A stretch of 64,000 bases of DNA from Brassica napus (GCF_020379485.1 NC_063437.1:15959726-16023725), one strand, 5' to 3'. Shown: positions 24,901 through 37,032, counted from the stretch's first letter. Translations and numbers: made by a program. The notes: a model not told the origin generated them from the letters alone.

Positions 24901-26423
24901 GGACTCTAATTGAAAGGATATCCAGCAAGTGGTGGACCGTTAATTTAGTACTTCACGTTCACGGAAGGGCAGAGATCTCCCACAAGCAAACAAACAAAGC
25001 AAACTTATTTAACAACATATTATATATATATATATATGTATCTTTAAATAGGATAGTTGCGGCAGATTTATGTTTCTTCCAAAAGAAGTGACTTTTCTTA
25101 ATAGGTAAATACCATATGTAGATGTCAAGTGTATAAAAGCAGCAGAAGTATTCGTAACTTGATGTTTTGTCAACTCATGAATTAGTAACTAATCAGTAGC
25201 ATATTAAAAAAAAACATATTTTTGATGAACTTTTCTTCTTTGTCAAGGATCACGTTTGCTCAAGCATTCAGATTAAAATAGCATTTGTCTTTTTCATTCC
25301 ATCAAGGATCACATTGAGTAAATTTATCTGTTTTATTACCCAACAAAAGAACAAAAAGGGTTATTTAAAGTAGAGGTGGAGGACTGGAAGTGGTGAAGGC
25401 ACGTCAATAGTGCAATCGTCTAACAAAAAAGTAAGTGAGTTCGGACAACTGGAGTCTTTGGTCCTCTATTGGAGAACGTGGACCAGCGATTTCGTGACAC
25501 GTAAGTTTCACCGAAGTACCCCACCAAAGATCTAGTTCATTTAGGTGCGGAAGTGATAAAGTCATGAACCTCTCTCTCATGTCTCATATCAACTTCTTTG
25601 GGGACAACTAACTCTGTTGATACACGCTCCTCACTGACTTCCAATTTTTATTCGGTTTAGCTATTATTTTGAGAATCCCATGCTTCGCGTACTTTCAGTG
25701 TGCCGGTGTACCCTCGTCGACATTGATTTTTTTTTTTTTTATCTTTAACATTGATTGTTGACAATGTTTAAGCGGTTATAATAAGCTGGGGCGACGATAC
25801 AACGCTCAACGTTTAACGTGATTAGAACATTAATTATATATATATATATTTATACGATAGGACTGGTTCTGAATTTATGGGATTGTAAACAATTTTGTAA
25901 GAGTTTTAAAAAATATATTGTTTGGAGATTATATGTTCTATGCGTATTGAAATTTAGGACCAAAACTCATGGTTCATTGACATATATTGTCCAAGGCCGA
26001 CTAGCTAACACGAAGACATGCATGCATCTTAGTGGCTTTTTATTAGTGCATTCGTTATAATCCCATTTGAATTTAAATGTGCTAGATAACATGTTACAAG
26101 TTTTTTTCTTAATGATATAATATAAACTCTTTTTATATGTTTTTGTTCGAGTGGGCATAAACTCAGAAGAATGCGTAATTCTATACTATTTAAGTTTTTT
26201 TTTGAGCAAATACTATTTTAGTATAATAATTGTAGATATAGCAAAATTATTATAACGAGATGTGTATTGTGGTATATGTCAGAAAAAGTCGATAATTTGC
26301 AGCAGTTAATAATCCAAACTCCAAACTACTTTTGTTATCAGACTTATTCACTTTTAGGCAAAAATAAAGTCGTTTTACAAAAACTTATAGCGTTTAGATA
26401 CCATCACATTTTTAACTTTCTAC

Positions 26424-26519
26424 ATAATGTTTATTTATCTAATTTCGAATCTGACATAATGTTTATTTATCTAATTTCGAATCTGACATAATGTTTCTTT
26501 ATCTAATTCCAAATCTGAC
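26424..26519 (+). repeat. 32-bp tandem repeat, three units
   Basis: Three consecutive 32-bp units begin ATAATGTTTATTTATCTAAT and end in TCTGAC. The first two are identical and the third differs at a few bases. Confidence 0.85.
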
Positions 26520-27366
26520 ATAGTGTATTGTGTTGTGTATATATCTATAAGTTGTTAAAGAAAGGCAATTATAATTGATTGTCATTTTGTAGTTCTAAAA
26601 TAAAGGAAAAGTTCTATGTATATGATTAGCTATTACGTGTGTCAATTAAGAATAGTACTTGATTGGTAGATTACCACCGAATATTCCATGTTTGAACGTG
26701 CATTACTCGGGTCAACAAAACAAAAAATAAAAACTAATAACGCACAACCAACAACAAAAGTCAACAGAAAACAAACATCCGAAAATCAATCGACACGTTT
26801 AGTTAGTTTGCCGTTCCCACGATTCGTCGGAGAGATCTCATCACTTGTCGGCCCTAACCAAATGGCCTCAACAGTAAATTAAAACAACCAGTTTATTTGT
26901 TGAATATTTTGTAAAGTTGAAAAGAAGTGTTAAAAATGAGAGCCGCTGACTTATCAATTTTATCATTTTTAGGGAAACGAATCAACGGACCCGATCAGAC
27001 GGTAGCAACTTGTTTCCTTTGTTGATAAGGATAATATGGAAAGTACTCGGTTTCTTTCAGAACATCCCGAGAACTTCTCCAAGTGTGTCGTATTGACGTC
27101 ATCAAAGCGTTCTTCTAATTATCCATATGTCTGATTTAAAAATATAACTAAACTTGTAGTAACGTCATTAAGTATTTAGTTTTTGAATGTTGTCTTTTTA
27201 TGACTTTTAAATTTATGTTAAAGTTTTGTTATTGGGTTATTGGTCATATAATTTATAAAAATTAAGATCATGTGTTATTCATTCATAGACATATTGTGAA
27301 TAAATTACAGATTATAATATTACAGATTTTATTTTTAGAGAGAGAAAAAAAAATATTACAGATTTT

Positions 27367-27600
27367 ATTTCACAATAAATTTGTAAGGATTTGAAAATAT
27401 TTATTTGTCAAATTTTAAAATCAAAATCGAAAACACTTTCTCCAGGTTTATAAATAATAATTAAAATATAAAATATATTTACTAATATATTTGATTTCAC
27501 AATAAATTTGTGTGGATCTGAAAAGATTTATTTGTCAAAACATAAAACACAAATCCAAAACAAATTCTCCAAATTTATATATAATAATTAAAATCGAAAA
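27367..27600 (+). repeat. Diverged tandem duplication, period about 127 bp
   Basis: TTTCACAATAAATTTGT and the following roughly 105 bp, ending near AATAATAATTAAAATA, occur at about 27368 and again at about 27495 with scattered changes. The pair lies 240-470 bp upstream of the MAPKKK start codon. Confidence 0.7.
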
Positions 27601-27773
27601 TTACACCCTTTAATGTTAATTTAGAGTTACTGAATCCCAAGTGAGATATTTTTTTGTAAATGGCTTCACGGTTTCAAAAATTAATAAAGACAAAGTCGGA
27701 AAGAAACGTCCACGTCAGAAATTATAAAAATGCCAACTTTATTTCTCGTTCACATTTGGCACTTCGGCACAGG

Positions 27774-27780
27774 TATAAAT
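27774..27780 (+). promoter_or_regulatory. TATA box of the MAPKKK gene
   Basis: TATAAAT lies 67 bp upstream of the ATG, leaving a leader of about 30-40 bases. Confidence 0.55.
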
Positions 27781-27840
27781 ACCGTCGTGTGTCCTCGAGA
27801 ATTTACACACGAAAGTTAGTTAGCAAACCAAGCAGCACAC

Positions 27841-29328
27841 ATGGAGAAACAGAGCATCACAAACACAAACACTTCTTCTTCATCTTCTTGGATTCGAGGT
27901 TCTTACATCGGAAGAGGATGTTTCGGAACAGTAAGCAAAGCCGTGAGCAAAATCGACGGAGGAGTGTTCGCCGTGAAGTCGGTAGACCTCGCCGCGTGTC
28001 TTCCTTCTCAATCCGAATCCCTCGAGAACGAAATAACAATCCTCCGCTCTCTCAAGCCTCACCCGCACATCGTGCCGTTCCTCGGAGACGACGTGTCCAA
28101 AGAAGGAACGACGTCGTTTCGGAACCTCCACTTGGAGTATTTACACGAAGGTGACGTGGCTAACGGTGGAACCATCGTTAACGAAACGCTCCTCCGCCGT
28201 TACGTTTGGTGCCTCGTCTCCGCTCTCCGTCACGTTCACTCTAACGGAATCGTTCACTGCGACGTGAAAGCGAGGAACGTCCTCGTCGCTGACGGAGGAA
28301 GCTCCGTTAAGCTGGCGGATTTCGGATCGGCGATGGCGTTGGAGAATCCGACGGATGAGATCGCGCCGCGTGGCAGTCCGCTCTGGATGGCTCCGGAGGT
28401 TGTTAGGAGAGAGTATCAAGGACCGGAGAGCGACGTGTGGTCTCTCGGCTGCACGGTCATCGAGATGCTCACCGGAAAGCCAGCGTGGGAAGATAACGGT
28501 TTCGACTCGCTGAGTCGAATCGGGTTTTCGAACGAGTTGCCGTTTTTTCCGGCGGGAATCTCCGAGCTCGGCGGTGATTTCTTGGAGAAATGCTTGCGAC
28601 GAGATCGGAGTCAGAGGTGGAGCTGCGATCAGCTTCTCGAGCATCCGTTTCTGCGTCAAGGTCATCACTCGTTTTTCGCCACCGAGTCGTCTCCGCGTTG
28701 CGTATTGGACTGGGTCAGTTCCGAGTTCGAGGAAGAAGAAGAGAGCGATGTGTCTAGAGATACGGTTTCAGCGATGGCAAGGATAAGTAAATTAGCGACG
28801 AGGGGAGGGGCAATTTGGGAATCAAATGGGTGGATTGAGGTTAGAAGCGATGCTTCCGAAGAGTTAGCGGCAAAAGGGGAATATCCGGTTTTGACAAGGG
28901 CAGAATTGCAATTAAACGTATCATCGGTGTCTACTGATGATGCTGTTTCACCGTCGGGAAGTGAAGAATCGGCGTCGGTGATGACGTGTGAACTAATGTT
29001 GGTGTTGTTATCGGTGGTAGAGGATATTCAAATATATGCCACGTTTTATATTAATATTATTGTTCGTATGCTATATTGTTGTTGTTGTTATTATCATCAA
29101 AGTAATAAGAATAAGAAGTTGCGAAAAATCTATCTTTCGTTCTCAGCCTTAACTTTTTTGTTCGGTATTGCATGTGATTCGGATCGGTCTATTTGTTTCT
29201 TGAAAACTCTTTTACGTGGTGAGATGAGTGTCCTAACTCTCAGTTGTTACCTCTTTATGTTGGTAGCTCTCGTTTATACAACCCACTCTTGGTTTGGTAG
29301 CTTCTTTACCATGTATTTTTCTTTATAA
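27841..29328 (+). CDS. MAPKKK14: MEKK-like MAP kinase kinase kinase (MAPKKK14-like)
   Basis: A single exon gives 495 residues. The kinase domain covers about residues 18-273: glycine loop GRGCFGTV (24-31), catalytic K46 in FAVKSVD, catalytic loop HCDVKARN (139-146), DFG at 160-162, MAPEV (183-187), SDVWSLGC, and a final basic subdomain. HCD instead of HRD is usual for this MAPKKK13-21 subgroup. An acidic EEEEE stretch follows near residue 296. The C-terminal about 110 residues are unlike the rest: they contain CCCCYYH and two hydrophobic segments (about 430-445 and 463-490) and lie in AT-rich DNA. This may be a true membrane-associating tail or an extension caused by loss of an earlier stop. 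The family phosphorylates MAPK kinases in stress and hormone responses. The counterpart is probably At2g30040. Confidence 0.92.
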   Translation: MEKQSITNTNTSSSSSWIRGSYIGRGCFGTVSKAVSKIDGGVFAVKSVDLAACLPSQSESLENEITILRSLKPHPHIVPFLGDDVSKEGTTSFRNLHLEYLHEGDVANGGTIVNETLLRRYVWCLVSALRHVHSNGIVHCDVKARNVLVADGGSSVKLADFGSAMALENPTDEIAPRGSPLWMAPEVVRREYQGPESDVWSLGCTVIEMLTGKPAWEDNGFDSLSRIGFSNELPFFPAGISELGGDFLEKCLRRDRSQRWSCDQLLEHPFLRQGHHSFFATESSPRCVLDWVSSEFEEEEESDVSRDTVSAMARISKLATRGGAIWESNGWIEVRSDASEELAAKGEYPVLTRAELQLNVSSVSTDDAVSPSGSEESASVMTCELMLVLLSVVEDIQIYATFYINIIVRMLYCCCCYYHQSNKNKKLRKIYLSFSALTFLFGIACDSDRSICFLKTLLRGEMSVLTLSCYLFMLVALVYTTHSWFGSFFTMYFSL

Positions 29329-30040
29329 TTAGTATGATTAGGCTTATTAGATGCAAGTGAATAGGGGGTCAACATGAAATTGTCAGCATAACCTTAATTT
29401 TGTTGAAATTGTTAGGTCAAATAGTCGATGTTTAAACTCTGATCAATGTTAGAAAACAAACAATAAATAAGGAATCAAAGTGGAGAAATGGAAAATGACT
29501 ATGATGGAGTGGTGGGCAATGTTGGCTTACCACACCTCCACAAGTTTTCAATTCGGAGAAAGGTATCAACATGCTAAAATTTTAAAGAATATTTCGCTCT
29601 TTTCATGACTTTCCTTTGATTTTTCTGTTTGCAAATTTGTTTGTGTTTAATGGATAATTGAACTTTAAGATTATCATAATATGTTTCTTTTCATTTGGTT
29701 ATCCCGCACAAAAAACCATCTTCTTTGTCACCTAACTACATACTTTATGTTCAATACTTTTATAGATTATGTATACTTGGCCAACTTAACCAATACCTAG
29801 GTGACTAGAGTAGTTGAGCAACCCTTTTTCTTTTACGATTTTGGAGCTATGTAGATATCAAAGTAAACATGTAAATGTTTTGAGAAAGATTCGTAGTTGA
29901 AGATCATCTAAGAAAGAGAGAGATGAATATCGTTGGCTCTTTTTTTTGGGTGAAATTTCAAATTTATTGATCACTCAAGGCATTTACAAATAAATGAAAT
30001 TTAAAAAGTGGCTAAAAATTTGCTATACCATATTAATCAG
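29329..30040. other. Intergenic DNA 3' of the MAPKKK gene
   Basis: AT-rich, with no gene supported. It includes the likely MAPKKK 3' untranslated region. Confidence 0.4.
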
Positions 30041-30490
30041 AAAGAAAAAGAAAAAAATCGTTTCTAAAAGCCTCTAATCTCCCTTCATCTCAAAGCATCT
30101 GCACATAAGGCTACCCATTTTACGGTCGCTAAGTGCTCAAGAGATCCTGTTTCTGATTGTTTTGTCCGTAAGCTTGATCATATGTTCCATCGCTGAGACC
30201 TTTTCTGATTTCTTCTTGCATTACGCTCTCCCCATATGTGATAGATTAGCGTTTGGAACAGTAGATAAATAAGTACTCGATCCACTCGAGTGAACCTCCC
30301 ATTTTGAAGCAACAGAAGATTATCATTCCAATATGGGTTAATGGCCGAGCCAATTAACTTGCTTGCAAGCTTATCCCACCACACTATATAAGAGTAAGGA
30401 CAAGCAAAGAATAAGTTATCCCGCGTCTCATCTTTCTCCCCACAAAGAACATAGTCCTGGTGAATGCCCTATGTCCAATTTAAGATGATA
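30041..30490 (-). mobile_element. LINE remnant with RVT zinc-binding domain
   Basis: On the minus strand, about 30480 down to 30178 encodes a segment with VLCGEKDETRDNLFFACPYS then VWWDKLASKLIG and IYHIWGERNARRNQ. This is the zinc-binding domain (zf-RVT) found at the end of plant L1 ORF2 proteins. After a frameshift the frame continues as LTDKTIRNRIS. It is truncated and broken, with no catalytic part. Confidence 0.75.
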
Positions 30491-31760
30491 TTGAGGACAA
30501 TTTTTTAGGATATGCCAAACAATCAAAGTGTCGAATAGCTAATGAGTTTGTAGATGAAGGGGGTGGTTGAGTGCTAGAAATAGACGAAGCTGCTAGCAAA
30601 TAGACAAATCTACTCTTTTAAGATAGTCTTAACGAGATTATTCAGAAGTAATTATGGTTATGATCGTTTGCATGCAGGCTCGGTTAAATATTAAATGGCC
30701 TTGTGCTTATTTGAACTTTTTCTTTAAAACTTCAGGTATATTATTGTAATTTTCACAACTAAACCCTAATATATATTTTTGTAACAAAACAAGACCCCTG
30801 GTTTCTTTAAGAAAAAATGAAAAAGACTTAGTGCAAATGCACAGGCTCTAGCTTACAAAAAAAAAAAAAAATGCACAGGCTCTAAGCTGACACTGTTTGC
30901 ATGTACCAGCGACATATAAAATGTTGTTTATTTTGTTGTCATTTCTAGAAAATTTTAATTTTTGATCTTTACCTTTTAAAGATTTAAAATTGTAACTTTC
31001 GATTGGTCAAACGGCAGCGACACGTAAACAGTGCTAATTTCTTAGAGGCTAGTTGTTTTATGCGAAGCTTTGCAAACATCCTTAACTCAAACGTAATGTA
31101 TTCCATGAAACAACAATATCACAAAAATCTTAGATATGGCAAATGGGGGAAGTTAAACAATATGCCAAACAATCAAAGTGTCAAATCAAAGTGTAGAAAC
31201 TACATAATTATCTTATAAAAAAAACTAAATTGTTACACAACAAATCTACAAAAGTAAAGTAAATCTATGACAAGGTATATACTTTCTGAATGCAAGAAAA
31301 GTATATGCTAAATAAAAATAAAAGATGGATTAAAAGCGTTAGACTAGTAGTAAGAATAATTGGAGACCATGCAGGAAAGGCATTGTTCATGTTTTCGAAC
31401 TCAGATCACAATTAAGTTAATTTTTAAAATCTATCAATATTAGTTTCTCTTTAACTTTACAGACATACATTTTAATCGAGTTTGCGAAATTCGTAAAATA
31501 TATATCTATTTTGACTAGTTAAAAATATTTTTTTTTTGTTCAGACATTTAATCAAAAAAATTCAAAACATTGTATAACTGAAGATTAGTAACTAGGTAAA
31601 GTCAAGTATGTTAAAGAGAAATATTCATTTTTGAAATAATAAAAGTGATCATCTCCCATCCGGTTTTACTACTTGACCCACTCGGGTTAGGATCTTGACT
31701 ACGGTTTAGGTCCCTGATCTTTTTCTTTAATCACCCTACCTTAAAAAAAAAAAAAACTTA
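30491..31760. other. Intergenic DNA upstream of SEC13
   Basis: No gene supported. At 30837-30888 ATGCACAGGCTCTA(A)GCT occurs twice around a poly(A) stretch. A tRNA-like fragment with TTCGAACTC near 31396 may be a decayed SINE. Confidence 0.4.
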
Positions 31761-31835
31761 AGAAACCGATTGCTTCATCTTAGCGTTCTCTTCTCCGTCG
31801 ATCTTCTCCTTCAACTCACGTTCCCGCGTTTTCAG

Positions 31836-32530
31836 GTACCCTATCTCTTCCTCGTTTGATCTCACCTCGTGATCCCTCTAATTGAACCGCGTTTTTGTGT
31901 TTGAATCGATTTGATTAGAGATTTCGAGCTCGAGAGTTTCGATCTTAGCATTTACTACTCGGATTCATTGTTAATTTTTTTTTTTGTGTGTGTAATTCGC
32001 CACTGCCATGTTGAAATTATTCTCTGAGAATTGACCTGTTACATTGTTGAAACTTTATTCTATTTTAAATTGAATGCGCTGCTTATATGTGTGAGGTGAG
32101 ATATGATCCTCCGCTCATCAATAATATGAACATCAACGTGAAAGATGTTATTATACTTCATTCACTGAGATTCAATTCCACTGGACGGTTCCTTACCAAA
32201 TCGTATTGCGTTTGTTTGTTAATTATTCTTACTTCTGGTGTAAATTGTATCCTATACGTATTACTGCGGTTTGAGCGGTGCGGGACGAGCGGTTTTACTG
32301 CGGTGCGGTTTTAACAGTTACAAAAACGTATAGATATATGGTATATGTAGAGATTTTTGTTACTGATAACTGTGGTGCAGGGCGGGGCGGTTCGTAACAT
32401 TCGAAGCCTTAGCCTCCAAGATGAATATTTTACATTGTTTCAGTTATTTCAAGTCAGATCTTTTGTTAAGCTTCTATAGTTTCTTGTGGTTTCTGCTTCT
32501 CTCAATTGTTTATTTTTTTTTAAAAAGCAG
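31836..32530 (+). other. 5' UTR intron of SEC13
   Basis: A likely leader exon ends at 31835 (TTTTCAG|GTACCC). An acceptor AAAGCAG ends at 32530, ten bases before the ATG. The interval is T-rich as plant introns are. The frame that runs into SEC13 from 32421 is intron sequence, not coding. Confidence 0.65.
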
Positions 32531-32540
32531 GGAAAGTAAC

Positions 32541-33446
32541 ATGCCGGGTCAGAAGATTGAAACGGGTCATGAGGACATGGTCCACGATGTCCAAATGGAT
32601 TACTACGGGAAGAAAGTTGCAACTGCTTCATCTGACTGCACCATCAAGATAACCGGCGTCAACGGTGGAGGATCCCAGCACCTAGCTACATTAACCGGCC
32701 ACCGTGGTCCAGTCTGGCAAGTCGCGTGGGCCCACCCGAAGTTTGGATCAGTCCTAGCCTCATGCTCCTATGACGGCCAAGTCATCCTCTGGAAAGAAGG
32801 CAGCCAAAACCAATGGACACAGGCTCATGTCTTCACTGACCACAAATCTTCTGTCAACTCCATCGCTTGGGCTCCTTATGAGCTCGGACTGTCCTTGGCT
32901 TGTGGTTCATCCGATGGGAACATTTCGGTTTTCACTGGCCGTGGTGATGGTGGCTGGGACGCGGCGAAGATTGATCAAGCTCACCCGGTTGGTGTCACTT
33001 CTGTCTCGTGGGCTCCTTCCACTGCGCCTGGTGCTATTGTCAGCTCTGGTTTGCTTGATCCGGTTTACAAGATCGCTTCTGGTGGGTGTGATAATACGGT
33101 GAAAGTGTGGAAGCTCTCTGACGGGTCGTGGAAGATGGATTGCTTCCCGGCTCTGCAGAAGCACAGTGATTGGGTCAGGGATGTGGCTTGGGCGCCGAAC
33201 TTGGGGCTCCCTAAGTCGACCATTGCTAGTGGCTCGCAAGATGGGAAGGTGATTATATGGACGGTGGGGAAAGAAGGTGAGCAGTGGGAAGGTAAGGTTC
33301 TCAAGGACTTTATGACTCCGGTGTGGAGGGTGTCGTGGTCGTTGACCGGTAACATGTTGGCTGTGTCGGATGGGAATAATAATGTGACGGTGTGGAAAGA
33401 GGCGGTTGATGGAGAGTGGGAACAAGTCACCGTTCTTGAGCCGTAG
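32541..33446 (+). CDS. SEC13A: SEC13 WD40 protein (COPII coat / nuclear pore)
   Basis: A single coding exon gives 301 residues, close to the usual SEC13 length. It starts MPGQKIETGHEDMVHDVQ and contains six WD40-type blades with VILWKE, VKVWKL, VIIWTV and VTVWKE strand ends. LTGHRGPVWQVAWAHPKFG and KHSDWVRDVAWAP are typical of SEC13. SEC13 pairs with SEC31 in the outer COPII cage for ER-to-Golgi vesicles and also joins the nuclear pore Y-complex. The start at 32541 was chosen because the upstream part of the frame is intronic. The GC-rich codon use contrasts with the flanks. A polyadenylation-like AATAAA is near 33563. In Arabidopsis this position is At2g30050. Confidence 0.96.
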   Translation: MPGQKIETGHEDMVHDVQMDYYGKKVATASSDCTIKITGVNGGGSQHLATLTGHRGPVWQVAWAHPKFGSVLASCSYDGQVILWKEGSQNQWTQAHVFTDHKSSVNSIAWAPYELGLSLACGSSDGNISVFTGRGDGGWDAAKIDQAHPVGVTSVSWAPSTAPGAIVSSGLLDPVYKIASGGCDNTVKVWKLSDGSWKMDCFPALQKHSDWVRDVAWAPNLGLPKSTIASGSQDGKVIIWTVGKEGEQWEGKVLKDFMTPVWRVSWSLTGNMLAVSDGNNNVTVWKEAVDGEWEQVTVLEP

Positions 33447-33599
33447 GTGTTTTTTGATGGTCTTCTGAGGGAATGTGAATGGGGTTTTCTTAATTTTGGT
33501 TCGATACATTTGGACATTTTATTCTTTCCTAGACTCTTTGTTTTTTTGTTTTGTTTTAACTTCAATAAACCAGACCTTCATGAATATATAATTTCCCTT

Positions 33600-36500
33600 T
33601 TATTTTAAACTTGACTACTTAGATCTTTCGGCATATGATGATGTTGGCCATGTTCTTTTAATAGTTGCAGCTTGTTTTTTGCTTCCGTTGTGTTCTCTCT
33701 TTTTACATTCTCAGAAGAGGAAGACGACTTGGAGAACATATAAACGAAGAACGACTGCCGCATTTGAGATTACTTGTCCCTAGTACTAACTTCCGAGTTA
33801 TTATGGGCCCTGACCCCAATCTTTTGTCATGAGCCTCTTCTTCCTAACCAATTAGTTTGAACTTTAAGCCCAATGGGTATCATCAATTCGTCTCTGAACT
33901 AAAGCAAAAATATATTCCTACTTTATTGAGGTTATATATTAAAGTCATAATCAAAACAATGTATCTTTAATGTTCCTCTAACAATTTAAACGCGAATGTC
34001 ATTTTAAATGTTTTTAATGCAATTTGTGTTTACTTTAAGTTTAGTATTAATTTCAAAATACATTGATCTTATAGTAAATTTAATTATCTCAAATTCTATT
34101 CGTTTTTTTTTTCTATTAGTTAAATGTGTATTAATAAAACCATAAAAATATATATATTTTTTAATCTGTGTATAAAATGTTATAATGACGCGGTCTTCGT
34201 GAATCGAAGGAAGTAAAAAGTTGGTTTGTTGCTTGTAATCTAATGGTTTGGGTCATATGGGTTTCTAAGTGTGCGTGAATAAGTTGTTGATGACAAAAAA
34301 AAACTGACGAAAGAAACTAAATTGAGCGATATAGCCACTACGGCCTAATACCTTTAAAACCTGGTGAAACGAAAGAGCAGCGAGCAAATGCTTAATGATA
34401 TACTAACCAAGATTGATCTCGCCGGTCCGAAATCCGAGCTAATCCTGATGTATGTTGAAAGCTAGTATAACTAATGTAAATTTCTACAATGGTTAAAACA
34501 CCACAACCGTTTTTACAAATAGTAAAACATGTTGATCCATGGTCTAAACCCACACGGCAAATATTCCACCCATTCGAATATAGCATTAGGCCACATCTTC
34601 TTAGTTGGTTAAAATATTTGTTTGATTATTCACATAAACCATATTAGATCATTTACCTTTTAACAATGTAAAACAAGATTTTGTGACTAATTTTATGATG
34701 TATGATTCACATTGTAAAAACGATCGCACAACTTTAATATATCTAAATATTGTGTAGCGTACGTGATTTTTTGGTAATTCTTCAGTCCACCTATATTTAC
34801 ATCACATATAACTTAAAGTTATCTAAAGAACGCACTTATTATCTGTTCAAGTCCAAAACTATTTTATAAATAAAATCAAAATGAGAAAAATGAACCAATA
34901 ATTGCTTCGACTTGCGCAGAAAGGAGGGGCATATAAAGTACACTCAGCTTCCTTGTTCGGCAAGAGTACATCAACACCTAACTGTAGGAGTGTATTATCC
35001 TTCTAGGGTATTCGGATTATGACTATTGATTTGAAGCTTCCCATACAAACAAAAGTGGGTGATTGGGTGAAAATTATTGATTTGTGTCTATTGGCTAATC
35101 ATCATCTCCTTAGATATGTTATCAAGACAGTAAGATTGTATTAGATGGCTAGCTAACGAAGTTGACATGTTCCTAACATGTAAAGTAAATTATCAATAAA
35201 GTGAACTAAATAGTTATAAGTTATAACTAATTTATAACAAAACAAATCAAGATTTCTCCTATTCATAGGTACATGCTGAGTTACCCCAGGGATCGAAAGA
35301 AAAGATGACGGAAATTGGTCTGATTTGATTTAGGTTAGAAGAATCTACGACTCAACTATGACATATCTTCAGCTAACGAAACGAAGAAAGTATATATGGA
35401 TATATGATATGAATGCTTTCAGAAACAGATCGGCGACTCTTAAGTCTTTAAACAGCAGTTATGGTTACAGAAAATGTTTGATAACACCTTTAAAGTGCGA
35501 AATAGTATGACAGGTTACAAGATCTTTGAATTGGCCGGATCTCCCATCTGCATTAAGCTCCCGTGGTTGAGCCTCTCGACGTTTATGCAAGTCTTAAAAG
35601 AAACAACCATACTGAGATACACCACATGCATGTAATTCAAATTCAGTCCCATTGAATTCTGTTTCAACATTTTTTTTTTGTTTTTGTTTCAGCTCCATTA
35701 ATTAAATTCATGATTTCATTTAAAATATACACATTTTGAGTACTAATATCTGCCGTTATCTTTATGCATATGATATTGGGTCGCTAGAATATGAAAATTT
35801 AAGCAAATGGTATTTGATAATATGAAGTCAAATAAAAAACGATTGATTATACTATGCCATGATTTAATACATAGTCCAAAAGATAACAGTTGAGTACCCA
35901 CCATTTTAATTTTTTTCATATTGAGATATGGTTTACTTTACTCAGCTGCTAGCATGCACTAAATTTGGCTGTATAAACATGTTATTAAATACCACTACAT
36001 ATTGGCAAAAAAAGAAAACAAGAAACTTCAAATTGTTCGATCACTCAAGCCGGTAAGACTAAACACAAATGAATGTAAATGTTTACAGATTTGTGCGAGC
36101 CATATGAATATCACATGGAGTAAGTCGACTTATGAGGAAATGAGTTACATCTATCTTGAAATTAGAGGACGGCTCATCAATAAAAAAATCAGGTTTGAAA
36201 CCTAATAAGAGGGAACATAAAGGACCACATATCTGGCGGCACGGCCAATCCCTTGGTATTAATTTCGTACAATATTGAGATATCATCATTACAAATTTGT
36301 AATCACCATATCATTCAAAACAAAATGTATTCATTAAATAAAAAATCATATTGAAAATGACTATTCTTTAACTACTTTATATCTCTCAAACTAGATAGGA
36401 AGATTGCCAGGGACAACAAATGGTGGCACCTACTTGAGGAATTTTTTTAGAAATTAAAAGATTTATATGGAGAACGATGATTTACCTAAAGGTCCTAAAC

Positions 36501-37032
36501 TATCATTCATAAATGAATAATTAACTATGTGTAGGGTCCATTTCTCTCTCTATGTCATGCGCCAAACAAAATGCAAGAACTCAAACCACACAAAATATCG
36601 TATAGTAATGATCTTAACGTTTTGTAAGTCCATGGTTTGATTGTGGGGTTGTTCATAGATGACCCTTGAATTGTACGGTTTGACAGTTGGGTATTTACCG
36701 GTTGACACTCAAGCGTTTAGGATTTGGTTGAAGACATCACTTGGCAATGCGATTTCTTAATTAAATGTAGTCTCACGATTAGGATTGGGTCAATGAATAT
36801 TAACATTTTACCAAAAAAAAAATATATATATTACGGGAACAGTATAATCAACAAAAATAAATTCAGCCAAGTCAGTCATGGAGTTGCATCATTAATATCA
36901 ATGTCATTAATTTTGCATATTTTTATATTCGGTAAGTTTTTTTTTTTTGGTAAAAATGCAAAGAACATGGTAAAAATATTCGGTAAGTTATCAGCCAAAC
37001 ATGCATGCAACCAGTTTCCCTAGCTAGCTTAG
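33600..37032. other. Gene-poor interval where Arabidopsis has several genes
   Basis: About 3.4 kb with no supportable gene. In Arabidopsis the corresponding interval holds, as I recall, RanBP1b, KT1/KUP1 and ZIP6. I found no motif of these in the sequence. The frame at 34392-34586 (minus) looks like transposon-derived sequence but was not assigned. Confidence 0.45.

Larger units (their letters stand above)
21979..27773. other. Long intergenic region upstream of the MAPKKK gene
   Basis: Nearly 6 kb without a supportable gene. Short frames such as 22207-22395, 22910-23179 and 24084-24296 lack motifs and have AT-rich codon use. (TA)n tracts occur near 25020-25036 and 25832-25848. Tandem repeats at 26424-26519 and 27367-27600 are listed separately. 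The right 500 bp should hold the MAPKKK promoter. Confidence 0.45.

Noticed and set aside
27660..28154. 164-codon plus frame overlapping the MAPKKK start
   Set aside because: Different frame from the kinase, arginine-rich by codon bias, and it crosses the promoter and TATA box.
28141..28668. 175-codon minus-strand frame opposite the MAPKKK kinase domain
   Set aside because: Shadow of the kinase coding sequence.
31325..31440. Third SINE with TTCGAACTC B-box-like sequence
   Set aside because: Only a weak B box, with no clear tail or target duplication; too little to list.
32421..32540. Hydrophobic N-terminal extension of SEC13
   Set aside because: Lies in the leader intron and across its acceptor; SEC13 proteins start at MPGQKIETGH.
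32907..33565. Two long minus-strand frames opposite SEC13 (200 and 166 codons)
   Set aside because: Antisense shadows of a GC-rich conserved coding exon; no motif of their own.
34392..34586. Minus-strand frame of 64 codons that looks transposon-derived
   Set aside because: Could not be tied to any element by ends, duplication or a known domain.
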